Positions 36,858 to 47,000 of a stretch of 64,000 bases of DNA are shown here, one piece after another. The translations under genes were made by a program, and so were the position numbers. How positions within the stretch are numbered: position 1 is the first letter of the stretch; each line of letters begins with the position of its first letter. Source of the DNA: Falsiroseomonas frigidaquae (GTDB lineage Bacteria > Pseudomonadota > Alphaproteobacteria > Acetobacterales > Acetobacteraceae); assembly GCF_012163145.1 (NCBI RefSeq), contig NZ_JAAVTX010000011.1:25344-89343 (forward strand), given 5' to 3'. Under the pieces are notes generated by a model. It saw nothing but the letters and a program-made list of their open reading frames with translations, did no database searches and was not told the origin of the DNA.

Positions 36858-37592
36858 TCAAGGTAGCAAACTATCTACCAATTCCCGAAAAGGCTCTAGA
36901 CTTAAGTTGTTCGAGCCGATGAGTGCGGCAATATCTTTAAAGTTATTCCCAACAACTTCGAATCTTATCAGTTCGATCGCCGACGCATCATACTCAACAT
37001 GGGCCGAACTTAACAACCATTTGCCGCTGCCGTAGGTGCCACTAACGATGGCTGGAGAATTATCGTGAAGCTGGCTAAAGGTGGCGATCGTCTCAAAGAC
37101 CGCCTGCGGCCTAGCGACGAATCGACACCCGCCCCAATAGAGAGCCCTCAACTTGCGCGAACCAAAATCTAGATCCACTATTCGCGCATCAGATCCATTA
37201 TAGCTCTCGGCCTGTGAAAAGTCTTTGATAGGGCCTACAGCCTTGCCTGGGAAAAATTCAAGCTCATTGCTCCGAACAATCTCGAACTCCGTGCCCCGCG
37301 CCCACTCTGTAGTCTCACACGCCATATATGCGCCAGCACATATCCCAAAATAGCTGCCTCCGCCACGTACATAATTTTTTATCGCGTCGTTTCCAGGTCC
37401 GGCCAACTTGGCCTCTTTATACCTGGATGCACCGCCTGGCATGAATAGGATAGTGACGTCTCGATGGAGCACGCCGCCTATAACTTCGTTGGCATCAACA
37501 AAATCAACATTCTGCTTCCCAAGAAGCCTGCCGAGAGATGTGTATAGCGTTCCATTTGAGGACACGTTATCCTGATAAATAGCCACCTTCAC
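36858..37592 (-). CDS. BPL_N-type glutamine-amidotransferase-like protein
   Basis: 244 residues from a GTG at 37592 with GGGGGAGG site. Class I amidotransferase-like fold: VAIYQDNVSSNGTLYTSL at the start, LFMPGGASRYKEAK, then GGGSYFGICAGAYMAC with the elbow Cys85. In eukaryotic biotin ligases a BPL_N domain is fused N-terminal to the catalytic domain; here it is a separate gene directly upstream of the ligase, so the two probably work together. The enzymatic activity of BPL_N is not known. Confidence 0.8.
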   Translation of the reverse strand: MKVAIYQDNVSSNGTLYTSLGRLLGKQNVDFVDANEVIGGVLHRDVTILFMPGGASRYKEAKLAGPGNDAIKNYVRGGGSYFGICAGAYMACETTEWARGTEFEIVRSNELEFFPGKAVGPIKDFSQAESYNGSDARIVDLDFGSRKLRALYWGGCRFVARPQAVFETIATFSQLHDNSPAIVSGTYGSGKWLLSSAHVEYDASAIELIRFEVVGNNFKDIAALIGSNNLSLEPFRELVDSLLP

Positions 37593-37700
37593 TTTTGCCT
37601 CCCCCCAGAATGACGCGTACTATAAGCCCTCGCCCCAATCTGCGCAGCAACGATGATCGCCGCTGCGCAACGTTATGATCATGGGCAAAACGCAGGAATC

Positions 37701-38636
37701 TTAGGCCGCTCGCGAAACAGCTTGCACCTCCTTGGTAGCATTGCCTTGCAACGCGTGAAGGTAGTCTGCGGCCCGCTGCGCATGGCTCGCCGCTGAAAAC
37801 ACAAAACGCTTGTCGCCCTTCAGCACCTCCAGCCAAGAGGCGATGTAGGCGGCATGGTCCTCCCGTACCTCCGGCGCGATCCCAAGATCGGCGCCGAGGA
37901 AGGCGGCGCCGAGTTAGGCAACAAGCTCTTCCTTCGCATACCCTTGGTCACCCCATTTCACGCGGCCAAGATCGCGTGCCAGGCGCTTCTCATGCTTGGT
38001 CCAATGGGTCAGCTCGTGCGCCAGCGTTGCGGCATAGCTCTCGGTGTCTCGGAACGTCTCGAAGGGCGGCATCTGCACGAAGTCGGCGCCTTCCGCGTAG
38101 TAGGCACGGGTCCCGCCATGCCGAATATCGGCACCCGTCGCGGCGAAGAACACATCGGCCGCTTCGATGCGCTGGGCAGGCGTCAACACGAGGCCTTGCG
38201 CGCTGGCGTAGTACTGGGCGGGCAAGCCTTCGCACTGCTCGGCATTGAAGACGGTGTAACCTTTGAGGAAGGGTATTTCCCGCTCGGCCTCCGTGCCGTC
38301 GTCCTTGGTTTCGGTGCGGGTGATGGAGTTCGCATAGACCACGAGTTCGCCGGTCTCGCCCTTCCTGACATGGCCGCCGAGTTCGAGGGCCTGCTTGAAG
38401 GTCAGCCACAACGGGCAGGCAAAGCCCTTCGCAACCGATGCCGACCAGAGCATCACGACATTGATGCCGCGATAGGGAATGCCGTTGTGGCGCAGCGGCC
38501 GCGTGATGCGCCCGGCGGCATGGTCTGCCGACCAAGGCTTCATCCAGGGGCGAACGCCGCGCTCCAGATCGGCGATGATCTTGTCGGTGATCCGGCTATA
38601 GACATCGGGCCGGGAGGATTGGTTAGTGCTTGCCAT
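37701..38636 (-). pseudogene. ardC: antirestriction ArdC, interrupted by an in-frame stop
   Basis: The frame starts at 38636 and contains the ArdC N-terminal ssDNA-binding region (WSADHAAGRITRPLRHNGIP) and the zincin motif HELTHWTKHEKR (about 205-216). It stops at TAA 37914-37916, after KEELVA, but continues in the same frame with LGAAFLGADLGIAPEVREDH and KGDKRFVFSAASHAQRAADY to a second stop at 37701-37703, which is the normal ArdC C-terminus. So one nonsense change splits a normal 311-codon gene. The truncated product (240 residues) keeps the zincin motif and may retain some activity. ArdC protects incoming DNA from restriction. Confidence 0.75.
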
Positions 38637-39015
38637 CTTCTTGATCTCCTTTGGTTTTGAGGAACAGCTCGTCTGTTCCTCTGCCCATCGGCGAGATCGG
38701 GGTGTGCAAGCGGAAAGGGGCTTCGCGGGGACCCGGCTGCACGGAGGCGAAGCGCAAGCGAAGGCGAAGGAAGCTGGGCGGAAGGCCCTTGGAGCGCGCT
38801 GAGGGGCTGGCCCCTAAGCCTGGCGCAGCCAGGTCAGGCCGCGTCTGCGGCCATCATGGCCTACTGCTCGGTTAAGGTGCCGAACCTGCTGCTAATCTGG
38901 GATTTGTTGTGGAGTCATGGTGGAAGACGGCCGCTGCTAACCGGCCGCAGAACCGGACTTCCCAGCGGTCCATTCAGAGCTACCGCTCTTCCTAATATTA
39001 TGATATCATTGAACT
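38637..39015. other. noncoding region upstream of ardC and fic
   Basis: 379 bp between divergent ardC and fic genes. A ribosome site AAGGAGAT precedes ardC. Contains the hairpin at 38659-38681. Near 38994-39012 an AT-rich stretch with the palindrome ATGATATCAT immediately precedes fic and probably includes its promoter. Confidence 0.45.
38659..38681 (-). promoter_or_regulatory. leader hairpin upstream of ardC
   Basis: GAGGAACAG-CTCGT-CTGTTCCTC, a perfect 9-bp stem 23 bp upstream of the ardC start codon. It would form in the ardC leader RNA or be a protein site; function unknown. Confidence 0.4.
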
Positions 39016-40257
39016 ATGACGCCAAAAAAAGAGGACATGAAACCGGACATCGACGAGGCGCCGGATCGGGGTGAGACGATCGGGCTGATGGAGCCCATGC
39101 TCATCGGCGAAAGCTCTATCCGGCGCGGGGAAATCACCGATCTCGCTGTGGATCTGGTGGCCAAGGCGGCTGGCTTCCGGCGCAGCCTCCAGCCGAACAT
39201 CGCGGCGTCGCTGGCCGATCTCGTGCGCTCGATGAATTGCTACTACAGCAACTTGATCGAAGGGCACGACACACATCCGATCGATATCGAGCGGGCGCTG
39301 AATGAAGATTTCAGCAAGGACGCGAAGAAGCGCGATCTCCAGCTGGAGGCGAAGGCGCATATCGCCGTCCAGAAATGGATCGACGCCGGCGGCCTCACCG
39401 GCCGTGCCTTCACCCTGGCCGGCATCAATGAAACGCATCGCCGCTTCTGCGAACTGCTGCCGCCCGACCTGCTGTGGGCGGAGAACCCCGAAAACAAGGA
39501 ACGCATCCCGGTCGTCCCCGGTGAGCTTCGCCGGCGCGATGTGATGGTCGGAAGCCACACCGCGATCAGCCCCGGCGCCGTGCCACGCTTCTTCCAGCGC
39601 TTCGAGGGCGCGTATGCGCGGATCGGCAAGACGGATTCGATCATCGCCGCAGCGACCGCGCACCATCGCCTGCTATGGATTCACCCCTTCCTCGACGGCA
39701 ACGGGCGGGTTGCGCGCCTCATGTCGCACGCGGCGCTTCTCGAGAAGCTTGACACCGGCGCGCTCTGGTCGGTCGCGCGCGGCCTCGCGCGCAACGTCGC
39801 CGCCTACAAAGGCCACCTGGCCGCCTGCGACCTGCCCCGCCGCAATGATCTGGATGGCCGCGGCACGCTGAGCGAGGAAGCGCTGGCCGAATTCACGCGC
39901 TTCTTCCTGCGCATCTGCATCGACCAGGTCGAGTTCATGGAAGGGCTGATCCAGCCCGACAAACTCCGCGTCCGCATCGCGCTCTGGGCGGAGGAAGAAA
40001 CCCGCCTTGGCAATTTGCCGCCCAAGGCCAAGGATGTGCTGGAAGTGCTGCAATATCGCGGCGAGCTGCCACGCGGCGGGCTTACCGAGATTGTCGGCAC
40101 CGGCGAGCGCCAGGCAAGGCGGATTGTGGAGGCGCTGACCAAGAAGGGTGTTGTGAAGGCGGCGTCGTCTCGCGCACCGTTGCACCTCGCGTTCCCCGCC
40201 ACATTGGCTTCGCGTTGGATGCCAGGGCTGTTCCCAGATAAGACTGTAGATGAATGA
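39016..40257 (+). CDS. Fic domain protein with N-terminal inhibitory motif
   Basis: 413 residues. The Fic motif HPFLDGNGRVARLM lies around 222-235; the catalytic His and the Gly-Asn-Gly-Arg anion hole are intact. An inhibitory motif SNLIEG (S-x-x-x-E-G, about 78-83) precedes the core, marking a class II Fic protein that self-inhibits AMP transfer. The C-terminus (QYRGELPRGGLTEIVGTGER and beyond) looks like a winged helix. Fic proteins transfer AMP to target proteins; target unknown. Stand-alone gene in the defence-rich element. Confidence 0.88.
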   Translation: MTPKKEDMKPDIDEAPDRGETIGLMEPMLIGESSIRRGEITDLAVDLVAKAAGFRRSLQPNIAASLADLVRSMNCYYSNLIEGHDTHPIDIERALNEDFSKDAKKRDLQLEAKAHIAVQKWIDAGGLTGRAFTLAGINETHRRFCELLPPDLLWAENPENKERIPVVPGELRRRDVMVGSHTAISPGAVPRFFQRFEGAYARIGKTDSIIAAATAHHRLLWIHPFLDGNGRVARLMSHAALLEKLDTGALWSVARGLARNVAAYKGHLAACDLPRRNDLDGRGTLSEEALAEFTRFFLRICIDQVEFMEGLIQPDKLRVRIALWAEEETRLGNLPPKAKDVLEVLQYRGELPRGGLTEIVGTGERQARRIVEALTKKGVVKAASSRAPLHLAFPATLASRWMPGLFPDKTVDE

Positions 40258-40455
40258 CAAGAAGACTGCAGCAATCGACGGCTGGATAGCTCATGATGAA
40301 GCATGTTATTAGGTTCGCGAGAGATTTATAGGCGCTTCATTGCGCTCTGCGCGGCATGCGCGAGGTATCGAAGCATGACGGCCGAGATGCGCTAGCCGGC
40401 TCCGTTCACGAGATTCTGTTACCTGCCCGCGCGCGCCATCACCAGAAACGACACG

Positions 40456-42573
40456 TTACTCGCCATCCGGAGCGATCCCATCATCAGCCGGTCTTTGCTC
40501 CCAACAAGGCGCGATTGCTTTCCAGTCTGGGGCCGCACCTTCGTCACCAAGCCAAGTCTTCCAGAACCCCGGATCGTCCGAGCGTGGCCGCTGCTGCCGT
40601 TCAAGATCGCGCAATCTGACCAGCACCGGCGTCGGTACGGCCCAGCCAAGCAGGATCGCCTGCTGCGAAGGCAGCGTCGGCAATTCCCCGAGGAGGCCAC
40701 CAAGCGCGTCGGGAACGAGCCTGCGTACAAGATTCTGGTCGACATCGTTGACGATGCGATGAAGCAGGAAGGAATTGCACTGGGCCAGGACGGTCGGCGA
40801 CAACTCGGACGGACGCTGGGACGCCAGCATCATCCCCAAACCAAATTTCCGGCCCTCCCGGGCAATGCGCTCGAAGGTCTGACGACAGATTTCCGCCGCC
40901 TGGGCATTGGCGCCGGCATCCGCATCCTTGCGCACAAAGCTGTGCGCCTCTTCAAGCACGAGCACTGTCGGCAACGGTGTACCGTGGGTTTTGAGGTGCC
41001 TTTGGAGCGCCTCGAAGATTAGGCGCGAGATCACAGCGACCGCGATGTGGATGACATCGGCCGGGACCAGCGAGAGATCGAGGATGACAACTGGTTCGAT
41101 CGCATCCGTAGTCGGACCAAGCAGGCGATTGAGCCAATCATCAATGGATGCCGCCCCTGCGCTGTCGATGACTGTTCGTAGCGACGAATCGCCGAGTATC
41201 ACCTGGATGCGGTTTACAAGCGGCTCGGCATTCGCGACTGCCTGGCCGCCAGTTGCCAACGCAACTTCGTGGAGCCGCTCCGGCAGTGCGTCGACGTCGA
41301 ATTTGACGGGCGCGTCTTCGCTGACTTCGCCATGCAAGTCAGCAATAGGGTGAGCTTGCACGAGGGTTCGAAGCGCCGTCAGCACCTGCTGAACGTCACC
41401 AGGCTGGAAATCGTTGTATCCTGATGACGTCGTGGAAGCCCATTGCCTCGACGACCTGACCGCTTCGACCGGTGCTCGTATCCCTGATATCGCCGCAATC
41501 AACGGAGCGCTCTCGGCTCCATATTCTCCTAGCGCGCCTTCGTCGGCTTGGATAAGCGCAAGCAAACCCTCAAGCATGCTGCCGAATTCGCGATTTCGCG
41601 GAAAGCCTGCAACGCTTTGTGGTACGTCTGCGTAAGTCTGCTCAAGTTGCCGCACATAGCCGGAATAGCGCCGGATCGTCTGCGCCTTCGCTGTTGCTGC
41701 TGTCGAGCCCGCGTTGCGAAGCTGGCGCAGCGCGCGAAGCAGCAGTGGCCGCTGCGCCCCTGGGGCCGCAGCCGTGAACGCCGCCCATTCCTGACCGCTC
41801 CAAAGCCAGCCCGGGACCGTCAGCGGCCCGGCGCCGCCGGCACCGCCAACGGCAAGCCGCCGACTCGGGATCGTGCCGTCACTGAAAGCCTGGGCATACT
41901 CGCCGTTTGGATCGAGTATGATGAAGCGGGCGTTTGGTGGCGCGCCTGCCTTTCTTGCCGCCGCGGCTTCCAGCGACCAACGGATGATGCCGGCAACGGT
42001 GCAGGATTTTCCGCTGCCGGTGTTGCCCAGCACGGCGACATGGCGACCGAAGAGCTTGTCGGGATGCACCCATACTTTCGCATTCCCAGCAAACGGAGCC
42101 GTTCCCACTTCCACAATCCGCTCGTCAGTCTTTGCCTCGACGATGGCGCGAAGCTGCGCCGCACTCGGCAGCAGCACGGGATCACCGACCGAGGGCAAGA
42201 CCGGGACGCCGCGCTCAAGCCCGTAATGGGGTCGGCCGTTGTCATCGACGACCTCAAGGCACAGAGTGCCAAAAGGGATTGTAAATACGAGCCGGGACGG
42301 AAACGGGAGATCGACCATTCCGTCATCGGGCGCGCCACGAACCGGCTTCGCCCTGTTGATGGCGATTTCACGAACAACGGCGACCACTGCCCCCGTTTCG
42401 TTGGAGATCAGGACGTAGGCGTTGATCCTTGGAAAGGCGGTGGGAACGCCGGTGTTCAGTGCCGTCGCCTGGGGCGTCTCGTCGAACAGAACGATCCGAA
42501 TATCCGCAGCCGTCACCGCTTCGACGCGGCCAACGGCAAACGAACCGATCCGTTCAACGATGGTCGCCATCAT
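40456..42573 (-). CDS. herA: HerA-family hexameric ATPase of a HerA-SIR2 defence pair
   Basis: 705 residues. N-terminal HAS-barrel-like region (ERIGSFAVGRVEAVTAADIR), Walker A LGNTGSGKSCTVAG (around 183), Walker B VLVLEEAHSF (around 540), sensor region GLGMMLASQRPSELSP, and an arginine-rich C-terminus. FtsK/HerA ATPases form hexamers. It is coupled (ATGA overlap) to the SIR2 gene just upstream. In known HerA-SIR2 systems the pair forms a large complex that depletes NAD+ on phage infection and blocks phage growth; function here inferred by gene pairing. Confidence 0.85.
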   Translation of the reverse strand: MMATIVERIGSFAVGRVEAVTAADIRIVLFDETPQATALNTGVPTAFPRINAYVLISNETGAVVAVVREIAINRAKPVRGAPDDGMVDLPFPSRLVFTIPFGTLCLEVVDDNGRPHYGLERGVPVLPSVGDPVLLPSAAQLRAIVEAKTDERIVEVGTAPFAGNAKVWVHPDKLFGRHVAVLGNTGSGKSCTVAGIIRWSLEAAAARKAGAPPNARFIILDPNGEYAQAFSDGTIPSRRLAVGGAGGAGPLTVPGWLWSGQEWAAFTAAAPGAQRPLLLRALRQLRNAGSTAATAKAQTIRRYSGYVRQLEQTYADVPQSVAGFPRNREFGSMLEGLLALIQADEGALGEYGAESAPLIAAISGIRAPVEAVRSSRQWASTTSSGYNDFQPGDVQQVLTALRTLVQAHPIADLHGEVSEDAPVKFDVDALPERLHEVALATGGQAVANAEPLVNRIQVILGDSSLRTVIDSAGAASIDDWLNRLLGPTTDAIEPVVILDLSLVPADVIHIAVAVISRLIFEALQRHLKTHGTPLPTVLVLEEAHSFVRKDADAGANAQAAEICRQTFERIAREGRKFGLGMMLASQRPSELSPTVLAQCNSFLLHRIVNDVDQNLVRRLVPDALGGLLGELPTLPSQQAILLGWAVPTPVLVRLRDLERQQRPRSDDPGFWKTWLGDEGAAPDWKAIAPCWEQRPADDGIAPDGE

Positions 42574-43862
42574 AATGCGCCTTCGGGAGCGGCGTCCCCG
42601 CTCGGCCTTTCGGTGTTGCCGCGCCGTTCCTTCAGTTCTGCCATCCTTATGGTGAGCGGATCGATGGCGGGTTTGGGCAGATAGTGCGACACCAGCTGCC
42701 GGATGTCCCCGAAATGCCGCCCGATGAGGAGCGTCAGCTGCTGAGGCCGACCGACTCTCGCAATAAAGGAGGCAATCTTGTCGTGCGGCTTCTCACTCCA
42801 GGCAATGATGACCAAATGGGTGGAAGGGATCGTCAGCATATCGGCGATGATCCGGTTCACGTGGTCGTCGCCAAAACTGTAGCCATAGAAAACTACGACA
42901 CTGTTCGGCCGGCATATCGACGCCGAGAAATCCCTGAAAAGGTCAGCATAAGGGTAGGCGGCCGTCTCGATATCCTTGACGGCGTTTGGGTAGATCATGA
43001 CGGAGTTGCTCGGCTTGGGCGGTACGGCTGGATGGGCCGGCTCGGCTCCGAACGGCAGCGCCGTGCGCCAGACCCGGGGGCGCTCGTAGCGCCAGTCCAG
43101 TGATCCATGCAGCTTTGTGAGATGCACAACGCCTTCAAGGTGACGCGGCTCGCCGCGCACCCCGGGAGGCGTGTAGTGCATGTCGATCTGTAAGCGCGAT
43201 GACCTGAATTCAGGCTCGATAGCCCCCACGAAGCGGTCAAGAATCCGGACGCCGGAAAGATCGCAGGCTCGCTCGATTAGACGGTCATAATTGGTCGTGA
43301 AGATATTTAGCCGGTCGCGGGACGCTGTTCTGCTGGCAAAACTCATGAGGAACGAGATCAGGATTTCGCGGGCGCTGGCGCTGCCTGCCGGCGCACCGGT
43401 CGATACGTGCAGGCCAGCCGCGATGCCTTTTTCGGTGGCTAGGACGTCATGAATGAAGCCGCCAAGGACCCGGTCAATCGCGGCCTCCCAGGTCGCTGCG
43501 TCCGGACTGCCCAGAATTTTTAGCCCTGAATGCAAGACGGCTGCGGCCGATAAGCGATCCTCTATGTTGGCCGTGCCCCGGCCGCTGTTGGTCGCGATGG
43601 CGGTTGCATGTGCATCGACCTTGTCTTGATGCGGACAGCCTTCGAACGCCCCTCCGGTCATCGTGACTGGGGACGCCCCCGCGCAATCCGCGATGGCCGT
43701 CGTAAAGCCATTTCCGAGGAGCACCGACAGATGTTCGGACTGAAAGACCGCAGAGAGCCAGGGCTCAATCCGCTTCCTCAGTTTTGACGTCTCGGAGGCA
43801 GGATCGTCCGGGACGATCGTTTCTCCGCCGAGGTGCAGTATATGATCGTAATCCCAGTTCAT
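42570..43862 (-). CDS. SIR2-domain NADase subunit of a HerA-SIR2 defence pair
   Basis: 430 residues from ATG 43862 (an in-frame TTG further upstream is a weaker choice). SIR2-like signatures: LLGNGFTTAIAD (about 47-58), FTTNYDRLIE (about 188) and KLHGSLDW with the catalytic His (about 250), then YGYSFGDDHVNRII. These give NAD+-cleaving activity in the SIR2-type defence proteins. Ends in an ATGA overlap with herA, as usual for such pairs. Confidence 0.82.
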   Translation of the reverse strand: MNWDYDHILHLGGETIVPDDPASETSKLRKRIEPWLSAVFQSEHLSVLLGNGFTTAIADCAGASPVTMTGGAFEGCPHQDKVDAHATAIATNSGRGTANIEDRLSAAAVLHSGLKILGSPDAATWEAAIDRVLGGFIHDVLATEKGIAAGLHVSTGAPAGSASAREILISFLMSFASRTASRDRLNIFTTNYDRLIERACDLSGVRILDRFVGAIEPEFRSSRLQIDMHYTPPGVRGEPRHLEGVVHLTKLHGSLDWRYERPRVWRTALPFGAEPAHPAVPPKPSNSVMIYPNAVKDIETAAYPYADLFRDFSASICRPNSVVVFYGYSFGDDHVNRIIADMLTIPSTHLVIIAWSEKPHDKIASFIARVGRPQQLTLLIGRHFGDIRQLVSHYLPKPAIDPLTIRMAELKERRGNTERPSGDAAPEGAL

Positions 43863-44016
43863 GTCGCCCCACGCCCGCCGGTTACCGAATGACAAGTCTC
43901 ATCACGCCCGCAGCGCGGGTCACGACTTCGCAGCGCGAGATCGACCACGAACTCCGACCCCGGTTCCAGTTCTGAGATCAGCAGTCGGGCGTGAGCGGGG
44001 TTGCAGTGTACCGGTC

Positions 44017-47000
44017 TCATGCCGCCGCCCTTCTGCCAACCTCAGTGAGGAGCTGTACAATCTGCTGCACGTCGGCCTGAGGAAATAAGCCACTAACGCC
44101 TTGATCATCGAAGTCCGTGAATGGGCTCTCGTAGAGGCGGCGTGGGTCCATCGCGCCGCGTTCTGTGAGATAGTCAATGATCATATTCACGAATTCAATC
44201 TGATTGGCATTAAAGTTCCGACCGGCAAGGAAATCGGCGAACGCTGCCTTGGCTGCGTCACATTCGAGCCCGACAATTGAACGAACAAATAGCCCAAGCC
44301 CGCCTTGAGAGCGCGCTTCATCGATATCGGAGGGTGTTGCGCCAACGTCTTCGACCAAAATGCGCTCCAGCACTCCGAGGTCCTGAGGCGTAAGTTGTTC
44401 ATTACGACGTAGCTTCTGAATCGTAATGTGGTCAAGGTGGCGCCTGAGGAAGCCTTGCGCCTTCATCTGGAAGCGAACGCGGTCTGTTCCAGCACCCGCT
44501 CGCGGCAAGGCTACGACAGCACCTCCGCCAATCTCGTCGATGAAATCGGTATAGACAAGGATGCGCTCCTCACCCTCGATCAGCTTGATAAGGCCCCGCA
44601 ATCGTCGGCGCAGGTGCTCAAGCGACCATGCATCGATGTCCTGCCAGAACTCATCCGTTTGCACCTCCAGGATCAGCGCCATGGCGGCGGCGACCATTGG
44701 CACATTGCCGAGGCTCTCCAGCTTCGCCGCTATCGCCATCACCTTCTCTTTGCAGCGAACGAATGTTGCATCACCCTTCAACAAAGAAAGCTGACCGCTT
44801 AGAACGATGAGATCGAATTGCTTGGCTGCCAAGTCGTCATCGATCAGCGATGTTGGCAGCCCGGCTACCTCGTTAATCAACGTCTCACATTCCGCGCTCG
44901 ACAGCGCATCCCAAGCTTCTGGCTGCTGGAAGACTTCAACGGCGCGCCTCTTGGCGCGAACGAGAAAGTTATCGAGTGACATCCCCGAAACTTCATCATG
45001 GAGGCGCTTGCGGATCTCGGCGTTTAGCTGCCCGAGGCGCTCTGTTCGATCGGCCTCAGGTATATCCTGAAGCGCGCTAGCGATTTCGACGCGCGCAGCA
45101 AACAGGCGCTGACTGAGCGACAGAACCGTGGTGCCATCCGACACGTTGGGGTTCTGATTGAAAAATTCGAAGTTTTGGCAAAAATCGAAAATTAGAAATT
45201 CGCCTTTGTTCTGACCAGGACCGAATAGGTCTGGGCTGAGGCGTGTGCCTCGTCCGATCATCTGCCAAAACTTCGTTTTGGAGCGCACGATCTTGAAGAA
45301 GACGAGGTTAACCACCTCCGGCACGTCAATTCCAGTATCGAGCATATCAACTGAGATGGCGATATGCGGCGCGCGATCGGGCACAGAAAAATCATCGATC
45401 AGGGATTGCGCATACTCCGTCTGATAATCCACGACACGTGCGAAATGGCCTTTTAGATGCGGGTAATTTGCATCAAAGCGCTCTGCGATGAATCGCGCGT
45501 GGTCGTGATTCTTTGCGAAGATGATCGTCTTTCCCAGTCGATCGCTACCGGCAACTTTGATCCCGAACGTCATGAGATGTTCCAGCACCTTGTCGACCGT
45601 ATCGGTGTTAAAGAGCCATTTGTTGACTGCGCTGGCATCAACGTCGCTTGCAGGGAGCTTCCCCTCCCATTCCAGCGCATCCCATTTGGTCTTCTCTTCC
45701 TCGGAAAGGTCATCGTACTTAATGCCCTCTCTCACGAAACGTAGTGGCACGGAGATCGCGCGCGGCGGAACGAGGAAGCGATCGGCGACCGCCTGGTCGA
45801 GATCATAGGAATCGGTGGGCACGCCCCGCTCAAGTTCAAACAACGAATAAGTGTCACGGTCGATTTCATCGCGTGGCGTGGCAGTTAGCCCAACCAACAG
45901 GCTATCAAAATAATCAAAAATAGAGCGATACTTCCGATAGATTGAGCGGTGTGCCTCATCGATGACAACGAGGTCGAAATGCCCAGGTCCGAAACGGCGC
46001 TGGCCATGCTCCATCTCGTCGATCAGGTTCATCATCGTCGGATAGGTTGATAGACACACCCGCGCGCCATGGTGGTCGTTCTTCTTAGGGTCGTGGCGCT
46101 CGATCAGGTTGGCGCTCGGCGCGGATGGAAGATGTTTCTTGAAGGCGTTATGCGCCTGGCGCACAAGCGCAACACGGTCGGCCAGAAACAGCACACGCTT
46201 GCACCAGTTGGCCCGCATAAGCTGATCGATCAGCGCAATCACGGTGCGCGTCTTGCCGCTGCCCGTCGCCATGACAAGAAGCGCCCTGCGCTGATGGTCC
46301 TTCTCGAACACCTCCCCAACACGGCGGATCGCGCGGGTTTGGTAGTAGCGTTCCACGATGTCCGCATCGATGCTGGTCGTTGAAAGAGAACGGCGTGCGG
46401 CCTTGCGCTGGCGCCACAGCTCCAGCTCGTCGCGCTTCATGAATCCATGCACGGCACGGGGCGGATAGCGTTCGTCGTCCCAGAGCCAGTGGTCATAGCC
46501 GTTGGTATAGAAAATCAGAGGGCGGAGAGCGAACTGCGTCTCCATGCAATCGGCATAGAGTTTTGCCTGTTGCTGACCGGAGCGCGGATCGCGGCGCGTC
46601 CGCTTCGCTTCGATAACGGCCAGCGGCTTACCGTCACTCCCCCAGAGCACGTAATCGACAAACCCCTCTCCGGCGTTGTTCGGCATGCCCGCTACCGGGA
46701 ACTCGCGATCGCGCGGCTGATCCAGTCGCCATCCCGCTTCGCGCAAGAGCAGATCGATGAATGCGTCGCGGGTCTGTTCTTCGTTGTAGTCGTGTGTGTC
46801 GGCTGCCGCCGTGTTGGTCTGCTTGATTGCCGCGATCTCGGCTTGAAGCCGCGCGATCTCGGCCTCGTGCGTGATCCGGTCGGCCTCGCTCTTGATGCGG
46901 GCCGCTTCCGCCCCTTCCAGCGCCTTGGCTGCGGCCTCGCGCTCCCGCGCCAAGGCCTGGAGTTTGGCAAGCGTCGAGGCTTCGACCTGCACCGCGCGCG

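Noticed and set aside
38651-38875. 74-codon plus-strand frame upstream of fic
   Set aside because: Arg/Gly/Lys-rich without pattern; overlaps the ardC leader hairpin.
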